A DNA stretch of 21,157 bases, taken from the IMG/VR virus record IMGVR_UViG_3300010371_000121, positions 1 through 21,157 of that record; one strand, 5' to 3'. Below, piece by piece: positions 7,300 to 15,288 of this stretch. The position numbers and the translations under genes are program-made. Numbering within the stretch: the first letter of the stretch is position 1; each line of letters starts with the position of its first letter. Source of the stretch: a virus. The notes below the pieces were generated by a model, which was not told the origin of the DNA, did no database searches, and worked only from the letters and a program-made list of their open reading frames with translations.

Positions 7300-8231
7300 T
7301 AGCTGCGCCCGACGATCTGGATATTGCTCACGCTGGCGCGCGTGAACCATGGGCCTCCAGGCATTTCGGAGGATAGTTCATGTTCGACGACATTGATCCA
7401 GAACGTTCCGGGTACGCCAGGAATAGGCAGGGAATCACCGCTCGCCTTCTGGATCGTTAGCTGACGTCCCAGCTGAACTTCCGGGTTAAACTCCATCGTG
7501 ACATCGATCCCGATCTGTGTGTATTCAGGGTAACCCACCATGTCATTATCCGGGCCGATCGTGATCGTATTCCCATCGACGTTCGTGCCATTCGGCCAGA
7601 TGGTCAGCGTCCCGGCTGCCATTGAATGTGGTATGCCCGCATCGCAACAAATATTGGTGATCTGCTGAAACGGTGATCCGGCATAGGCTGCATTCGATAG
7701 TTTCGCTGAAACGCCTTTGTTGACGAATGTAATGGGCGGGTCGCATGCCGCGCAGATGCCCTGAAGCATTGCTGCGACATCGCTCGAACCTTGCGCGCTG
7801 GTGGCTGGTATCGCCTGCGTCTGTTGCCCGATGGATGCATAACATTCAAGTTCTAGCGAAACATCCGGCATCGCGTTGTAATTGATGTGAGCAACGAAGA
7901 TTCCGCCAGAAAACACTTCGATCTGGTTGCTCTTGTTGCTTACATCGTAAGCAAACACAGTGATCTTGTTCTTGTTAATCTTGGCTTGATCAAAACCGAG
8001 CGTGGAAAGCTGTGCGATATCCGAGGGTTTCATGCCCCATAGCTGGATCAATGCTTGTCCGCCAAATGCCGTATCTCCACCAATCACCGACTGGATAGAC
8101 GCCATGCTTCGAATACTGTCGATATTGAGCGTGCTTGAACCATTGTCGAAAGAAGCGGGTGCACTGTTATTTGGGGTGCCACCCTGATTCAATTCGATCA
8201 GATACCCAAGCCCGCGCTTGGTGAAGCTCAC
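7299..8231 (-). CDS. Baseplate hub protein (gpD / gp27-like)
   Basis: A 310-residue protein recognised as a tail hub by its fold pattern and place between plug and spike genes: an N-terminal beta domain with an IRSMASIQSVIGG stretch and a hub-like IQLWGMKPSDIAQL, a second domain with FSGGIFVAHINYNAMPDVSLELECYA, and a C-terminal GPDNDMVGYPEYTQIGIDVTMEFNPEVQLGRQL segment typical of phage hub proteins. Hubs are trimers that join the tail tube to the spike. The start is GTG 8229-8231, in a GTGA overlap with the plug stop. One cysteine cluster (ICAACDPP, NICCDAG) stands out but no metal site is claimed. Confidence 0.8.
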   Translation of the reverse strand: MSFTKRGLGYLIELNQGGTPNNSAPASFDNGSSTLNIDSIRSMASIQSVIGGDTAFGGQALIQLWGMKPSDIAQLSTLGFDQAKINKNKITVFAYDVSNKSNQIEVFSGGIFVAHINYNAMPDVSLELECYASIGQQTQAIPATSAQGSSDVAAMLQGICAACDPPITFVNKGVSAKLSNAAYAGSPFQQITNICCDAGIPHSMAAGTLTIWPNGTNVDGNTITIGPDNDMVGYPEYTQIGIDVTMEFNPEVQLGRQLTIQKASGDSLPIPGVPGTFWINVVEHELSSEMPGGPWFTRASVSNIQIVGRS

Positions 8232-8548
8232 GATGCAATTCTCGCGGCAAGTTCATCCGGCGTCAGATAGTAGAGCTGATAGCGCGCGCCCAAACCGTCA
8301 TAAGTCGGGCTGTCGTTCGCGCCCATCGTGTCGAACATCACCAGGTCACCCACTAGGCCAAGATAGGCATAGCGTACGATCCAGACGCTGTTCAACACCA
8401 TGCGTCCCTGCACGACCGTCACGTTATTCGCCGTCAAGTCCATGAAGAAAAAGTCGCCCTTTTGGTAGAGCGAAATCCTGCAAGACTGGCCGCCAAGCGA
8501 AACATTGAATGCCTGCGCCGGAATGGATTGCAACGGGATGGCGATCAT
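8228..8548 (-). CDS. Baseplate plug protein (Pam3 gp18-like)
   Basis: A 106-residue beta-rich protein resembling the small baseplate plug family known from cyanophage Pam3: a leading PLQSIPAQAFNVSLGGQSCRI, YQKGDFFFMDL, an RMVLNSVWIVRYAYLGLVGDL core and a terminal YDGLGARYQLYYLT. The plug closes the end of the tail tube at the baseplate. It starts at ATG 8546-8548 in an ATGA overlap with the Dit-like gene and ends in a GTGA overlap with the hub gene. Its size and position between the Dit-like gene and hub fit the family well. Confidence 0.78.
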   Translation of the reverse strand: MIAIPLQSIPAQAFNVSLGGQSCRISLYQKGDFFFMDLTANNVTVVQGRMVLNSVWIVRYAYLGLVGDLVMFDTMGANDSPTYDGLGARYQLYYLTPDELAARIAS

Positions 8549-9291
8549 ATCGGCGGGAATGATCCGTTGAAGGTGGCTACGCTTGATGTCGAGGCTTGCG
8601 TTCCAACGACGGTTCCAACATTGACGGGCGTTGCGGAGGACGGTGACGCGGACCCCGTGATAGTGCCCGTCGATACCGTAGGCGTCTGGTAATCGGCATT
8701 CCCGGATTCACGCACTTCCCGGAATATCAATTCCGCGATGATCAGCGTGCCGCCTTCATCGTTTTTCTTGGCGTGGTTGCAGCCCACCAGATTCACATTC
8801 TGGTACACCTTGTCTGGCGTCACCACGTCATACAGGTCCGTGCTGTCCAGCATCATGTCCAGTTGGCGCAGGAAGGCGTCTCGGCTCATCGGTTGGCCGA
8901 ATGCCAGTCCGATATTGGAGAGCGCCTGGTCGAGCGATTGCGTCACGGGCTTGAGTGCGTCCTGCACATAATTCAGTCCCTGACAGGTCATGACCATGCG
9001 AAGGTCGAATGGCACCTTGACCTTGTTGTAAGAGACGAACTGTCCGTTCTGCACGGGGTAATCGCTGATGCGTTCCTCGCCATGCCATTCGAGCGAAATA
9101 ACATTGTCGGGAGTCAGTACGGGGCTGCCGTTTTGAGTCGCGCCCAGCACGCCGGAAACCGACGCCATGAAGCCGCCTGCGCTCGCCGTGGTGCCAGCCG
9201 TAACCACCGCATACGTCGGGGCACCTGTATTCAACAGGTCGATCCCGAGCGCCTGTGTAGCGCCCAGGAAGAAGGTGGCAGGAACGGACAT
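8545..9291 (-). CDS. Dit-like baseplate protein (tube initiator)
   Basis: A 248-residue protein with the signature of Dit-like baseplate proteins of simple myoviruses: EERISDYPVQNGQFVSYNKVKVPFDLRM at about 73-99, a helical RDAFLRQLDMMLDSTDLYDVVTPDKVY at about 137-163, and LIIAELIFREVRESG at about 183-197. The C-terminal about 50 residues (SASPSSATPVNVGTVVGTQA) are low-complexity and Ser/Thr-rich, as in its homologues where they are disordered. Such proteins connect the end of the tube with the baseplate ring. The ATG at 9289-9291 overlaps the tape-measure stop by one base (TGATG), keeping the tail genes in one translational chain. Confidence 0.72.
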   Translation of the reverse strand: MSVPATFFLGATQALGIDLLNTGAPTYAVVTAGTTASAGGFMASVSGVLGATQNGSPVLTPDNVISLEWHGEERISDYPVQNGQFVSYNKVKVPFDLRMVMTCQGLNYVQDALKPVTQSLDQALSNIGLAFGQPMSRDAFLRQLDMMLDSTDLYDVVTPDKVYQNVNLVGCNHAKKNDEGGTLIIAELIFREVRESGNADYQTPTVSTGTITGSASPSSATPVNVGTVVGTQASTSSVATFNGSFPPI

Positions 9292-11228
9292 CAGGCGAGC
9301 GCCGTGACCGATCCCGCGATCAGCGGGTTACTGCGCATCGCCGTTTTCATGCCCTTGACGATGCCATTCGCGTCGGTGGCCTTGGGTGCGTTGACATTCA
9401 GCGTATTGATGCTGACGGTGTTTGTGCTGGTGGATGACCCTTGACGTTGCGCCGCTGCGGATACCGGCGATGCCGATTGCAGCAAACGATGTGCGGAGAC
9501 GTACTTCTGCGTTTCGGATGGCGCGAAGGCGAGCCACTGGTTGCCATGCTTTGCAAGATCCTTCTTGAGATTGCCTGGACCCCAGTTGTAGGCCGCCTGC
9601 GCCTTATCCCAATCGCCGAACTGATTGTGCAGGCGTTGCAGATATTTCGCGGCAGCTTCCGCGCTGTCATCCAGATCCATGACGTTTCCGCCAGGACCGA
9701 ACGTCAGCCCCATATCCTTGGCGGTTCCCTGCATGAACTGCATGGGTCCAACGGCACCGGCTGGGGATTTGAGGCGCGTGCCATTGGCCGATTCCACGGC
9801 GAACTTCTTGGTCAGCGTTCCGGCCGGTAAGCCGTACCGTTGTTCCAGTGTCGAAAAGAGGCTTGCGTTGTTGCCGCCGAACTTACGCGACTTCATGGGA
9901 TCGTAAGTGCCAAGGAAATCACTTCCCAGCGCCGCATCAGCGGCCGTGGGGTGTACTGTTTGCTTCATCCATTGGCGTTCTTCATCCGTGTTCTTGCGGA
10001 TACTTTCATCCGTCGCCGAAGCACCTTTCCAAAAATTGAACTCACGTTTGCCGGATGCCGGATTGAAGGGGTTGTAGCGCTCGTATAGATACGTCCCGAA
10101 GGTCTCATCCTTGTTACCTGTGGACTTTTTCGCCGCATCGTCAAGTGCGCCGCTCGCCTTGAGGCCCAGATAGGCGCCTCCTGCGGCAGCGAGAGCCACA
10201 CCAAGACTCCCGAAGGCGAGCGCGATACCCGTGACGGAGCCGACGCCGCCAGCAAGCAAGGGAATGAGGCGTCCGAAGTTCGAGACCAGGGCAATCACCG
10301 GCATGAGCACCTTGAGTGCCAGGACGCCGCCAAGAATTTCAGCGACCGTTTTCCAGCCGCCCATTTCCTTCACGACTTCTTGCACCTTGTCGATGAAGTG
10401 ACCGATGGATGCAATAACCTTGTTCCAGTCGATGCGATCGATCCAATTGGCAAGCTTCTCGCCGAGTTTCGCAAGGATCGGTTCAAGCTTGTTGAACACG
10501 CGTTCTCCCACTTGGCGGAAACGTTCTTGCAAATCCGCCCACTGCGCCTGAAGCCTTGCCGCTTGCTCGGTGCTTGACTTGGTGGCGGCGCCGGTAAGCC
10601 CCATGGTTCGAGCAAGCTGCGCCTGCAATTTGTCAGGACCTTGCAGCAGCATTTGTTGCATGGTGAAGTTGCTGATGCCTGCCGCTTCGGCCACCTGCAA
10701 TGCCTGCTGCGGATCATGCATCTGCGACATGCGTCGGCTGATATTGATCAGCGTTTGCGTCGGATCATTCGATACACCGAAACCAAACCGGCGCGATGCC
10801 TGAATCAGCGCGGATGTACCGTGAATCTTGGCTTCCGCCATGCCCTTGGCAACGGTTTGCAATACATCCATGGCCTCGCCACCGGAACCGCCCATTTCTT
10901 TCGCGGCAAGCTTCCATGCCTGCAGCGCATGCGTGGACACGCCAAGCGTGGTGGAAAGCCTGCCAAGCTGCGCCTGCCCCATCATGCTCGATTCGATGAA
11001 CGACTTGAACCCGGCTCCCATGCCGAACGCGGCGAGCGCGCCCAACACTTCGACCTTGAGCAGGCTGAATGCCCCCGCTGCTTTCTTTCCGCTCTCGGCG
11101 ATCAGCTTGGTTTGCTTGTCCGATGCGTCGCCCATTTTGGTGAGCGAGGTCGTGACTTCCTTCTGTTTTTTCTCGTACTCGCCGGTGTCCAAGCCCAGAG
11201 TGATGACGAGGGCGTCGATAACATTCAT
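9291..11228 (-). CDS. Tail tape measure protein with lytic transglycosylase domain
   Basis: A 645-residue protein. Residues 1-290 are helical with coiled-coil stretches (EYEKKQKEVTTSL; QAQWADLQERFRQVGERV). A long hydrophobic segment at about 296-358 (GVLALKVLMPVIALV, IALAFGSLGVALAAAGGAYL) fits the membrane-active region of tape measures. Residues about 458-580 form an SLT-type transglycosylase: catalytic Glu479 in FAVESANG, then SPAGAVGPMQFMQGTAKDMG and AAYNWGPGNLKK. The tape measure sets tail length, then leaves the tube to help DNA cross the periplasm, while the SLT domain cuts peptidoglycan. At 645 residues the tail should be short to medium. The start is ATG 11226-11228, overlapping the chaperone stop by 4 nt. 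The C-terminus (KGMKTAMRSNPLIAG) is of the usual kind. Confidence 0.93.
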   Translation of the reverse strand: MNVIDALVITLGLDTGEYEKKQKEVTTSLTKMGDASDKQTKLIAESGKKAAGAFSLLKVEVLGALAAFGMGAGFKSFIESSMMGQAQLGRLSTTLGVSTHALQAWKLAAKEMGGSGGEAMDVLQTVAKGMAEAKIHGTSALIQASRRFGFGVSNDPTQTLINISRRMSQMHDPQQALQVAEAAGISNFTMQQMLLQGPDKLQAQLARTMGLTGAATKSSTEQAARLQAQWADLQERFRQVGERVFNKLEPILAKLGEKLANWIDRIDWNKVIASIGHFIDKVQEVVKEMGGWKTVAEILGGVLALKVLMPVIALVSNFGRLIPLLAGGVGSVTGIALAFGSLGVALAAAGGAYLGLKASGALDDAAKKSTGNKDETFGTYLYERYNPFNPASGKREFNFWKGASATDESIRKNTDEERQWMKQTVHPTAADAALGSDFLGTYDPMKSRKFGGNNASLFSTLEQRYGLPAGTLTKKFAVESANGTRLKSPAGAVGPMQFMQGTAKDMGLTFGPGGNVMDLDDSAEAAAKYLQRLHNQFGDWDKAQAAYNWGPGNLKKDLAKHGNQWLAFAPSETQKYVSAHRLLQSASPVSAAAQRQGSSTSTNTVSINTLNVNAPKATDANGIVKGMKTAMRSNPLIAGSVTALA

Positions 11229-11479
11229 GAGCGACCCTCACGCGATGCGACGTTTTCGTTGTGTGCATTCACGGCATGGATTTCCAATACGTCCCACAGG
11301 TCTTGCAAGGAGAGCGTGGTGGCGAGTTCCGCGAAAGTCACCAGCTTGGATGACACGGCGCAGGAGATCGTGGCGGGAACATTCAGGACGCGGGCGTATT
11401 TGCGCCAATCGACGAGGTCAGGCGGCCCCAGATCAGGCGACCGCCTTTCGTGAAAAAACCCGCATGCAGGTCCACCCAC
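11225..11479 (-). CDS. Tail assembly chaperone, downstream frame (GT part)
   Basis: An 84-codon open frame from GTG 11477-11479, overlapping the upstream chaperone gene by 97 bases in the -1 frame. It has no ribosome-binding site of its own and its first residues are a shifted reading of the upstream gene, so it is probably read only as an extension after a -1 shift at 11455-11461. The shift would give a 200-residue protein: 124 residues of the upstream frame, then FHERRSPDLGPPDL and the rest, with a helical VTFAELATTLSLQDLWDVLEIHAVNAHNENV segment. In lambda-like and P2-like phages, G and GT (or E and E') act as chaperones that wind the tape measure. Its stop overlaps the tape-measure start by 4 nt, the classic place for GT. 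Confidence 0.75.
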   Translation of the reverse strand: MGGPACGFFHERRSPDLGPPDLVDWRKYARVLNVPATISCAVSSKLVTFAELATTLSLQDLWDVLEIHAVNAHNENVASREGRS

Positions 11480-11826
11480 GCCATGCGAAGCTGCAACAGG
11501 GTTTCCGGTTCCTCGACGTCGTCCGCCATCAGTTCACGGGTGATCTTGCCTTCGTCGATCTTGAGACCTTCCAGCATGGACGACATCAGCGTTTCCGCCT
11601 CTTCCGGCGACACTTGGGCCATCAGCGCCCACAGCACGCCGGCAATGCCAGCGAATCCGGAATCGGATTGCACGTTAGGCAGGCTGATGCCGTTCTTGCC
11701 GAGCGCAAGCACCAGGCGCACCGTCCAGCGTTCGATGTCCAGCGCCGGAAGTTCGGTCACGACAAAGGCCTTTCCCTTGTCGCGGCCGTCTTCGTCGATG
11801 GTGACCCGGGAAGTCTTGCGCGCCAT
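11383..11826 (-). CDS. Tail assembly chaperone, upstream frame (G part)
   Basis: A 147-residue protein starting at ATG 11824-11826, overlapping the tube stop by one base (TGATG). It has an N-terminal beta-hairpin-like ARKTSRVTIDEDGRDKGKAF, a helical body (IERWTVRLVLALG...GIAGVLWALMAQVSPEEAETLMSSMLEGL) and an acidic DDVEEPETLLQLRMAWVDL segment. It resembles phage tail chaperones lying between the tube and tape-measure genes. The 0-frame product ends 24 codons after the slippery site. In related phages the short form is far more abundant than the shifted one. The name rests mainly on position, size and the frameshift signal. Confidence 0.85.
   Translation of the reverse strand: MARKTSRVTIDEDGRDKGKAFVVTELPALDIERWTVRLVLALGKNGISLPNVQSDSGFAGIAGVLWALMAQVSPEEAETLMSSMLEGLKIDEGKITRELMADDVEEPETLLQLRMAWVDLHAGFFTKGGRLIWGRLTSSIGANTPAS
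11420..11461 (-). promoter_or_regulatory. Programmed -1 ribosomal frameshift signal
   Basis: On the minus strand, GGGTTTT (11461 down to 11455) is in the exact 0-frame phase G GGT TTT required of an X XXY YYZ slippery heptamer, and is followed by TTC. After an 8-base spacer, AGGCGG (11446-11441) pairs perfectly with CCGCCT (11425-11420) around a 15-base loop, giving a stimulatory hairpin. A -1 slip enters the open downstream frame to 11225. All parts are seen in the sequence; efficiency is not known. Confidence 0.85.
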
Positions 11827-12260
11827 CAGGACACCCTCGCACCAACGATCTTTTCCCAGGTGATTTCGAACTTCAGCGTATCCAGCGTCTTCTTCGCTTC
11901 CGGCATCGCCTGGAAACGCGACAGGTAGCCATTTGTCATCGCGAATTTGTAACCGATCGACGGGATGAGGATGGTGGCGGAGGCGGAGATGACCTCACGC
12001 ACGGCATCTTGTGCGAGCTGCCAGTTCGTGAAGATGTCGAACGACGCAGAATCGCCCTGCAGCGTGACCGACATTTTGTAGGGCGTGAAGATGTAGCCCG
12101 CCGACAGCTTTCCGTCGATGCCCATCTTGGTCTCCACCTTTTCCACGGCTTCGGCGGCAAAGGCGTCGTCCGTGGCATAGCCCTGGATCGAACGCGGCGC
12201 GGTATACACGCCGGGGATGACGATGGCGAACGAGGAGTTCGCAGAAGTGATCGTGCTCAT
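11826..12260 (-). CDS. Tail tube protein
   Basis: A 144-residue protein starting at ATG 12258-12260, one base inside the sheath stop (TAATG). The frame stays open much further upstream but that part is antisense-like noise from the sheath gene, so this start is preferred. The sequence resembles the small tube proteins of KPP10- and Pam3-like phages (DUF3277 type): an IVIPGVYTAPRSIQGYATDDAF N-terminus, a beta-rich GKLSAGYIFTPYKMSVTLQGDS core, a helical NWQLAQDAVREV segment and a C-terminal AKKTLDTLKFEITWEKI strand. Hexamer rings of this protein stack into the inner tube within the sheath. Its place directly after the sheath gene supports the call. Confidence 0.87.
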   Translation of the reverse strand: MSTITSANSSFAIVIPGVYTAPRSIQGYATDDAFAAEAVEKVETKMGIDGKLSAGYIFTPYKMSVTLQGDSASFDIFTNWQLAQDAVREVISASATILIPSIGYKFAMTNGYLSRFQAMPEAKKTLDTLKFEITWEKIVGARVS

Positions 12261-13753
12261 TACTGCACCTCGATGCTGGCAAGGGAAAGGGCCTGCACCG
12301 AACCACCGTCGGTGTAGTACAGGGTCATGGGCGGGGACTGGCGTGCGACGCGCGTCGATGGCGGCGCATCCTTGATGTCGAGGTAGTAGCCGGCTGCATT
12401 GATGGGCTGCGACACGTCGAAACCGATGGCGTTGTAGAGCTCTTGAACCTGCGATGCGGATAGCGTGATACCGGTTCGGATCGTGCCGAAGTTCGATGCG
12501 GCATTGATCGGGTCGGCGAGTGCCGAATGAATCAGCGCATAGCCTGCCGAGTTGTACGGAATGGACCCGACAGACGTCAGCAGGCTCATCATTGCGTCTT
12601 GCAGATCGGCGTTGAGCTTGATCTGGCAGACGTAGGAATCCGCCCATTTGTACTGACCGGTGATCGAGCCCGGATAGAAGAACTGCCACTGCGTCGAACT
12701 GGTGGCAAAGTCGCCGTAGTAGTTGTAGCCGTTGGCCTGCAAGGCGGATGCCTGCGCATCCGTGGTGACCGTGGGCGTCAGTCCGGAGAACGAGCGCTCG
12801 GCAAGCGTGGTGCGGCCGTTGGTCTGGGTGAAGTTGAGCGAGGCAGCCCAACTGAGCACCGCTGCCGCTTCCAGTGCGCCTTCGGCATCGTTGGCGGCCC
12901 AGATGCCAATGGTGCCATCTTCATTGGCGGCGATGACGGCAGCCAGCCAGGTCGCGGTATTGCCGGACGTCAGCGCGTTCACGTCGGTATCGAAACCAGC
13001 GTAGAAGTAGCGCCTCTGCTGTAGTCCGGTCCATGCGCTAAAAGCTTCCTTATCGGCGGTCACTGGCTCCCACGTCGTCGCGAAGCCGGCCCAGTCGCCT
13101 GCAGCGGCGGCGAACACCGGCATGGCCGTGGCGGGCGTCTGGATAGCGGCGCCCTGCGATAACACGGCGCCCGTGGCTTGGGTCAGGTTCAAACCGGCCG
13201 CGATGGTGCCCGTGGCATAGGTCGAGGTAGACGTGACGCCCGTGGTGTCGCTTGTGAAAACGAACGCACTCAATTGCGTGTTGTATGCCAGCGTGAAGTC
13301 CGGCGTGGTGAATGCCGCCTCGATGATCGTCGCAGCCGACGTGAAGCTGGTAGCGCTGGAAAGATTGATCGACGCAGACGTGTTTGCCGTGCCATCCATC
13401 GTGACGGTCAGCGTGCCAGTAAGCGCCTGCAACTGCGTGAGCGTCATGCCGGCCAGCGAGCCAGAACGAAGGAATGCGCTGGTAGCGGCCGAGCTGTACG
13501 CCGCAAAGTACAGCTTTCCGGGCGTGACGGTCGCGCCGTTCTGGCCCTCGAAATAAACCTGCGCCATCTGGTATTCGGTCGAGGTCAGGCCGAAGAAGGC
13601 GCCGACATCGGATGCATCCGCAAACGGGAGCATCGCGCCCGAAGGAATGGATGTGTTTTGCGACAGGATCAAGCCGTTGAGATCAAGCGCCGAACCTGCA
13701 GCGGAAAGTACGCTCGGGATAACACTTGCAATGCGACTGGCGGAAATTGCCAT
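12260..13753 (-). CDS. Contractile tail sheath protein (DUF3383 type)
   Basis: A 497-residue protein matching the DUF3383 sheath family of simple myoviruses: an N-terminal LDLNGLILSQNTSIPSG stretch, FADASDVGAFFGLTSTEYQMAQVYF at about 44-68, a surface domain about 90-200 rich in Thr and Ala, the WEPVTADKEAFSAWTGLQQRRYFYAGF region near 228-254, and a C-terminal polymerising domain ending in repeated beta strands (YLDIKDAPPSTRVARQSPPMTLYYTDGGSVQ). Sheath contraction drives the tube through the cell envelope. The ATG at 13751-13753 is preceded by GGAGC, and lies just downstream of a terminator, so its high expression probably depends on read-through or on an unseen promoter. Confidence 0.93.
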   Translation of the reverse strand: MAISASRIASVIPSVLSAAGSALDLNGLILSQNTSIPSGAMLPFADASDVGAFFGLTSTEYQMAQVYFEGQNGATVTPGKLYFAAYSSAATSAFLRSGSLAGMTLTQLQALTGTLTVTMDGTANTSASINLSSATSFTSAATIIEAAFTTPDFTLAYNTQLSAFVFTSDTTGVTSTSTYATGTIAAGLNLTQATGAVLSQGAAIQTPATAMPVFAAAAGDWAGFATTWEPVTADKEAFSAWTGLQQRRYFYAGFDTDVNALTSGNTATWLAAVIAANEDGTIGIWAANDAEGALEAAAVLSWAASLNFTQTNGRTTLAERSFSGLTPTVTTDAQASALQANGYNYYGDFATSSTQWQFFYPGSITGQYKWADSYVCQIKLNADLQDAMMSLLTSVGSIPYNSAGYALIHSALADPINAASNFGTIRTGITLSASQVQELYNAIGFDVSQPINAAGYYLDIKDAPPSTRVARQSPPMTLYYTDGGSVQALSLASIEVQ

Positions 13754-13781
13754 GGGATGTGCTCCGATTGCAGAAACGAAA

Positions 13782-13802
13782 AAGCCCGCGCATGGCGGGC
13801 TT
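13782..13802 (-). terminator. Rho-independent terminator between neck and sheath genes
   Basis: An 8-bp perfect stem (13782-13789 with 13795-13802), 5-base loop. On the minus strand it is followed by a T-rich run (TTTTCGTTTC), as a terminator for the head/neck genes. It lies in the 75-base gap before the sheath gene, separating head and tail transcription units. Confidence 0.8.
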
Positions 13803-13828
13803 CGGTGGTGGTTGGGATGAGTCTTGTT

Positions 13829-14347
13829 CTACGGCGGGAATGTCGCGTCCACTTCGGCAGGGATGACCGTCAACGTGTCGGCGAAATCCTGAGACACGGT
13901 AACGATAGGGTTGTATTGCATGGTCGCTGTAAGCTTCCAGCGCTGCTCGTACTGCTGTTCACCGTCGATCAGCGGAATCTGCATGGGGTCATCGGCGTAG
14001 AGCGGTTGAATATTTGCCGGCATCATGTTGACCGCGAACTCATCACGGAACAGCGCTTGTGCCATTTGTGCCCATGACTCCGACAGCGGGCCGTAGAAGT
14101 CGAGCTGCATGTCATAACGCGTGGACATCTGCACGCTTTTCGTGGACCCTGTGGGCGTATAGGTACTGACATTGGTTGCCAGGCGCTTCTTTCCGGCGTT
14201 GTTCATCGTCACAAAGCCGCCCAGCGGCATCGCGACCCGATTATCCTGTGCCTGCACGACTTCAATGCCATTAGGAAGCACAGCCGTCAGGAAGGCGCGC
14301 AGGACGCCAAAAACCTGCTGATCGACGATGTCTATCGTCACGGTCAT
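13829..14347 (-). CDS. Tail terminator (neck) protein, gp12/LIC_12616-like
   Basis: A 172-residue protein with the pattern of neck tail-terminator proteins found next to DUF3383 sheaths: an N-terminal helix VFGVLRAFLTAVLPNGIEVVQAQDN, a strand VAMPLGGFVTMNNAGKKRL, STRYDMQLDFYGPLSESWAQMAQAL at about 75-100, and IDGEQQYEQRWKLTATMQYNPIVTVSQDFADT near the end. The protein caps the finished tail and joins it to the head. It begins at ATG 14345-14347, two bases from the previous stop, and is followed by a terminator before the sheath. Identity rests on sequence pattern and on position immediately upstream of the sheath. Confidence 0.78.
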   Translation of the reverse strand: MTVTIDIVDQQVFGVLRAFLTAVLPNGIEVVQAQDNRVAMPLGGFVTMNNAGKKRLATNVSTYTPTGSTKSVQMSTRYDMQLDFYGPLSESWAQMAQALFRDEFAVNMMPANIQPLYADDPMQIPLIDGEQQYEQRWKLTATMQYNPIVTVSQDFADTLTVIPAEVDATFPP

Positions 14348-14348
14348 A

Positions 14349-14738
14349 TCAGGATGTCTGCAAGGTCACGATGACATGCGACCATTGCGGCCACGTTTCG
14401 ATGACCGTTGTTACGAGCCAGTTGCGTATCGGTCCGCCCGGAACTTCAGGGAATTGCAGGATGTCGCCACCTTGTTGATCCACACGGACGACGCTCTGAA
14501 GACTGCCGAACCAGTACACCGAACGAAGCACACCGGTGATATTGAGCATATCCACGTGACGCAGATCCGATGCGCTCATCGCCTGGACCTGACCCACACC
14601 TCCGATAGTATTCGTGGTCGGCGTGCGCTTGCCATTCGCGTCCGTCGTGTAACCGGCCGACTGAATCCACGGAATGGGAATGTTCGGATTGGTGAGTTGC
14701 GTGAAAGGATTGGCGAGCGCGCGCAGGTTCATGCTCAT
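14349..14738 (-). CDS. Small neck protein, probable head-closure/stopper
   Basis: A 129-residue protein with an N-terminal NLRALANPFTQLTNPNIPIPWIQSAGYTT, a central SASDLRHVDMLNITGVLRSVYW and a C-terminal VDQQGGDILQF then WLVTTVIETWPQWSHVIVTL. The closing pattern (a gly-rich turn, a beta strand, W-x-V-T-V-I-E-x-W) is shared with small beta-barrel neck proteins of myoviruses at this position. Its place between a gp10-like completion protein and the tail terminator suggests the head-closure (stopper) role. The family is not named with certainty; a hypothetical structural protein is the safe label. It starts at ATG 14736-14738. Confidence 0.65.
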   Translation of the reverse strand: MSMNLRALANPFTQLTNPNIPIPWIQSAGYTTDANGKRTPTTNTIGGVGQVQAMSASDLRHVDMLNITGVLRSVYWFGSLQSVVRVDQQGGDILQFPEVPGGPIRNWLVTTVIETWPQWSHVIVTLQTS

Positions 14739-14740
14739 CC

Positions 14741-15286
14741 CTACATCTCCTCGCCTGTCTTGTTCACGGCGTTGCGTACCGACGCGATCATGTAGCCCGT
14801 CGCGTTCAATGGCTTGTTGTCGCTTCCGGGGTCTTCTCCCGCCGCAATGGCGGATGCCGCTTCACCCACGGTGGCTCCGGTAATGGTTCGGCCTTCCTTC
14901 CTCCATTTGCGCAGCAGTACAGTCGCCGCACTCAGTTCCGGCTCCGTGATACCGGCAATCGTGGCCTGGATATCCGCTACCGCCAGCCGACCGACACCGT
15001 CAAGCACATCGAAGGCGGTCAGTCCGCCGTCACTGACCTTCTTCACGCCACCAGCCAACTGTTTGACCCACTCCGCTTTATGCTCGGCAACGGTTGGTTC
15101 CATGAAGGGACGCGGCGGTATCCCGCGCGCCGGCGCACCGAAATTCTGGATGGTGGCTACATAAGCAACCTGCGTGCCGTCTTCATAGAATGCATCTTTC
15201 GGGAAGCCCATCTGCGCCTGCTTGCCCCTGAACTCATCCGACACGTGGGCCAGCTTCGCCTCGATTTTCTTTAAATCGAAGGCCAT
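14741..15286 (-). CDS. HK97 gp10-like tail completion/neck protein
   Basis: A 181-residue protein with an N-terminal DLKKIEAKLAHVSDEF helix and the hallmark stretch VAYVATIQNFGAPARGIPPRPFMEPTV at about 40-66, characteristic of gp10-like or P2 gpS-like completion proteins. A helical region follows (EWVKQLAGGVKKVSDGGLTAFDVLDGVG), then KPLNATGYMIASVRNAV near the C-terminus, also conserved in this family. The protein joins the tail to the head, or completes tail assembly. It starts at ATG 15284-15286, three bases after the previous stop, and lies within the neck gene block. A stretch at about 128-157 (GRTITGATVGEAASAIAAGEDPGS) is an uncommon Gly/Ala-rich insert. Confidence 0.78.
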   Translation of the reverse strand: MAFDLKKIEAKLAHVSDEFRGKQAQMGFPKDAFYEDGTQVAYVATIQNFGAPARGIPPRPFMEPTVAEHKAEWVKQLAGGVKKVSDGGLTAFDVLDGVGRLAVADIQATIAGITEPELSAATVLLRKWRKEGRTITGATVGEAASAIAAGEDPGSDNKPLNATGYMIASVRNAVNKTGEEM

Positions 15287-15288
15287 GG

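Noticed and set aside
10828-11928. Long plus-strand open frame opposite the tape-measure and chaperone genes
   Set aside because: Antisense to several well-supported genes; composition is not protein-like and it has no domain match.
12261-12851. Upstream extension of the tail tube frame
   Set aside because: The frame is open, but the extra sequence is Arg/His/Leu-rich shadow of the sheath gene; the TAATG junction gives the real start at 12260.
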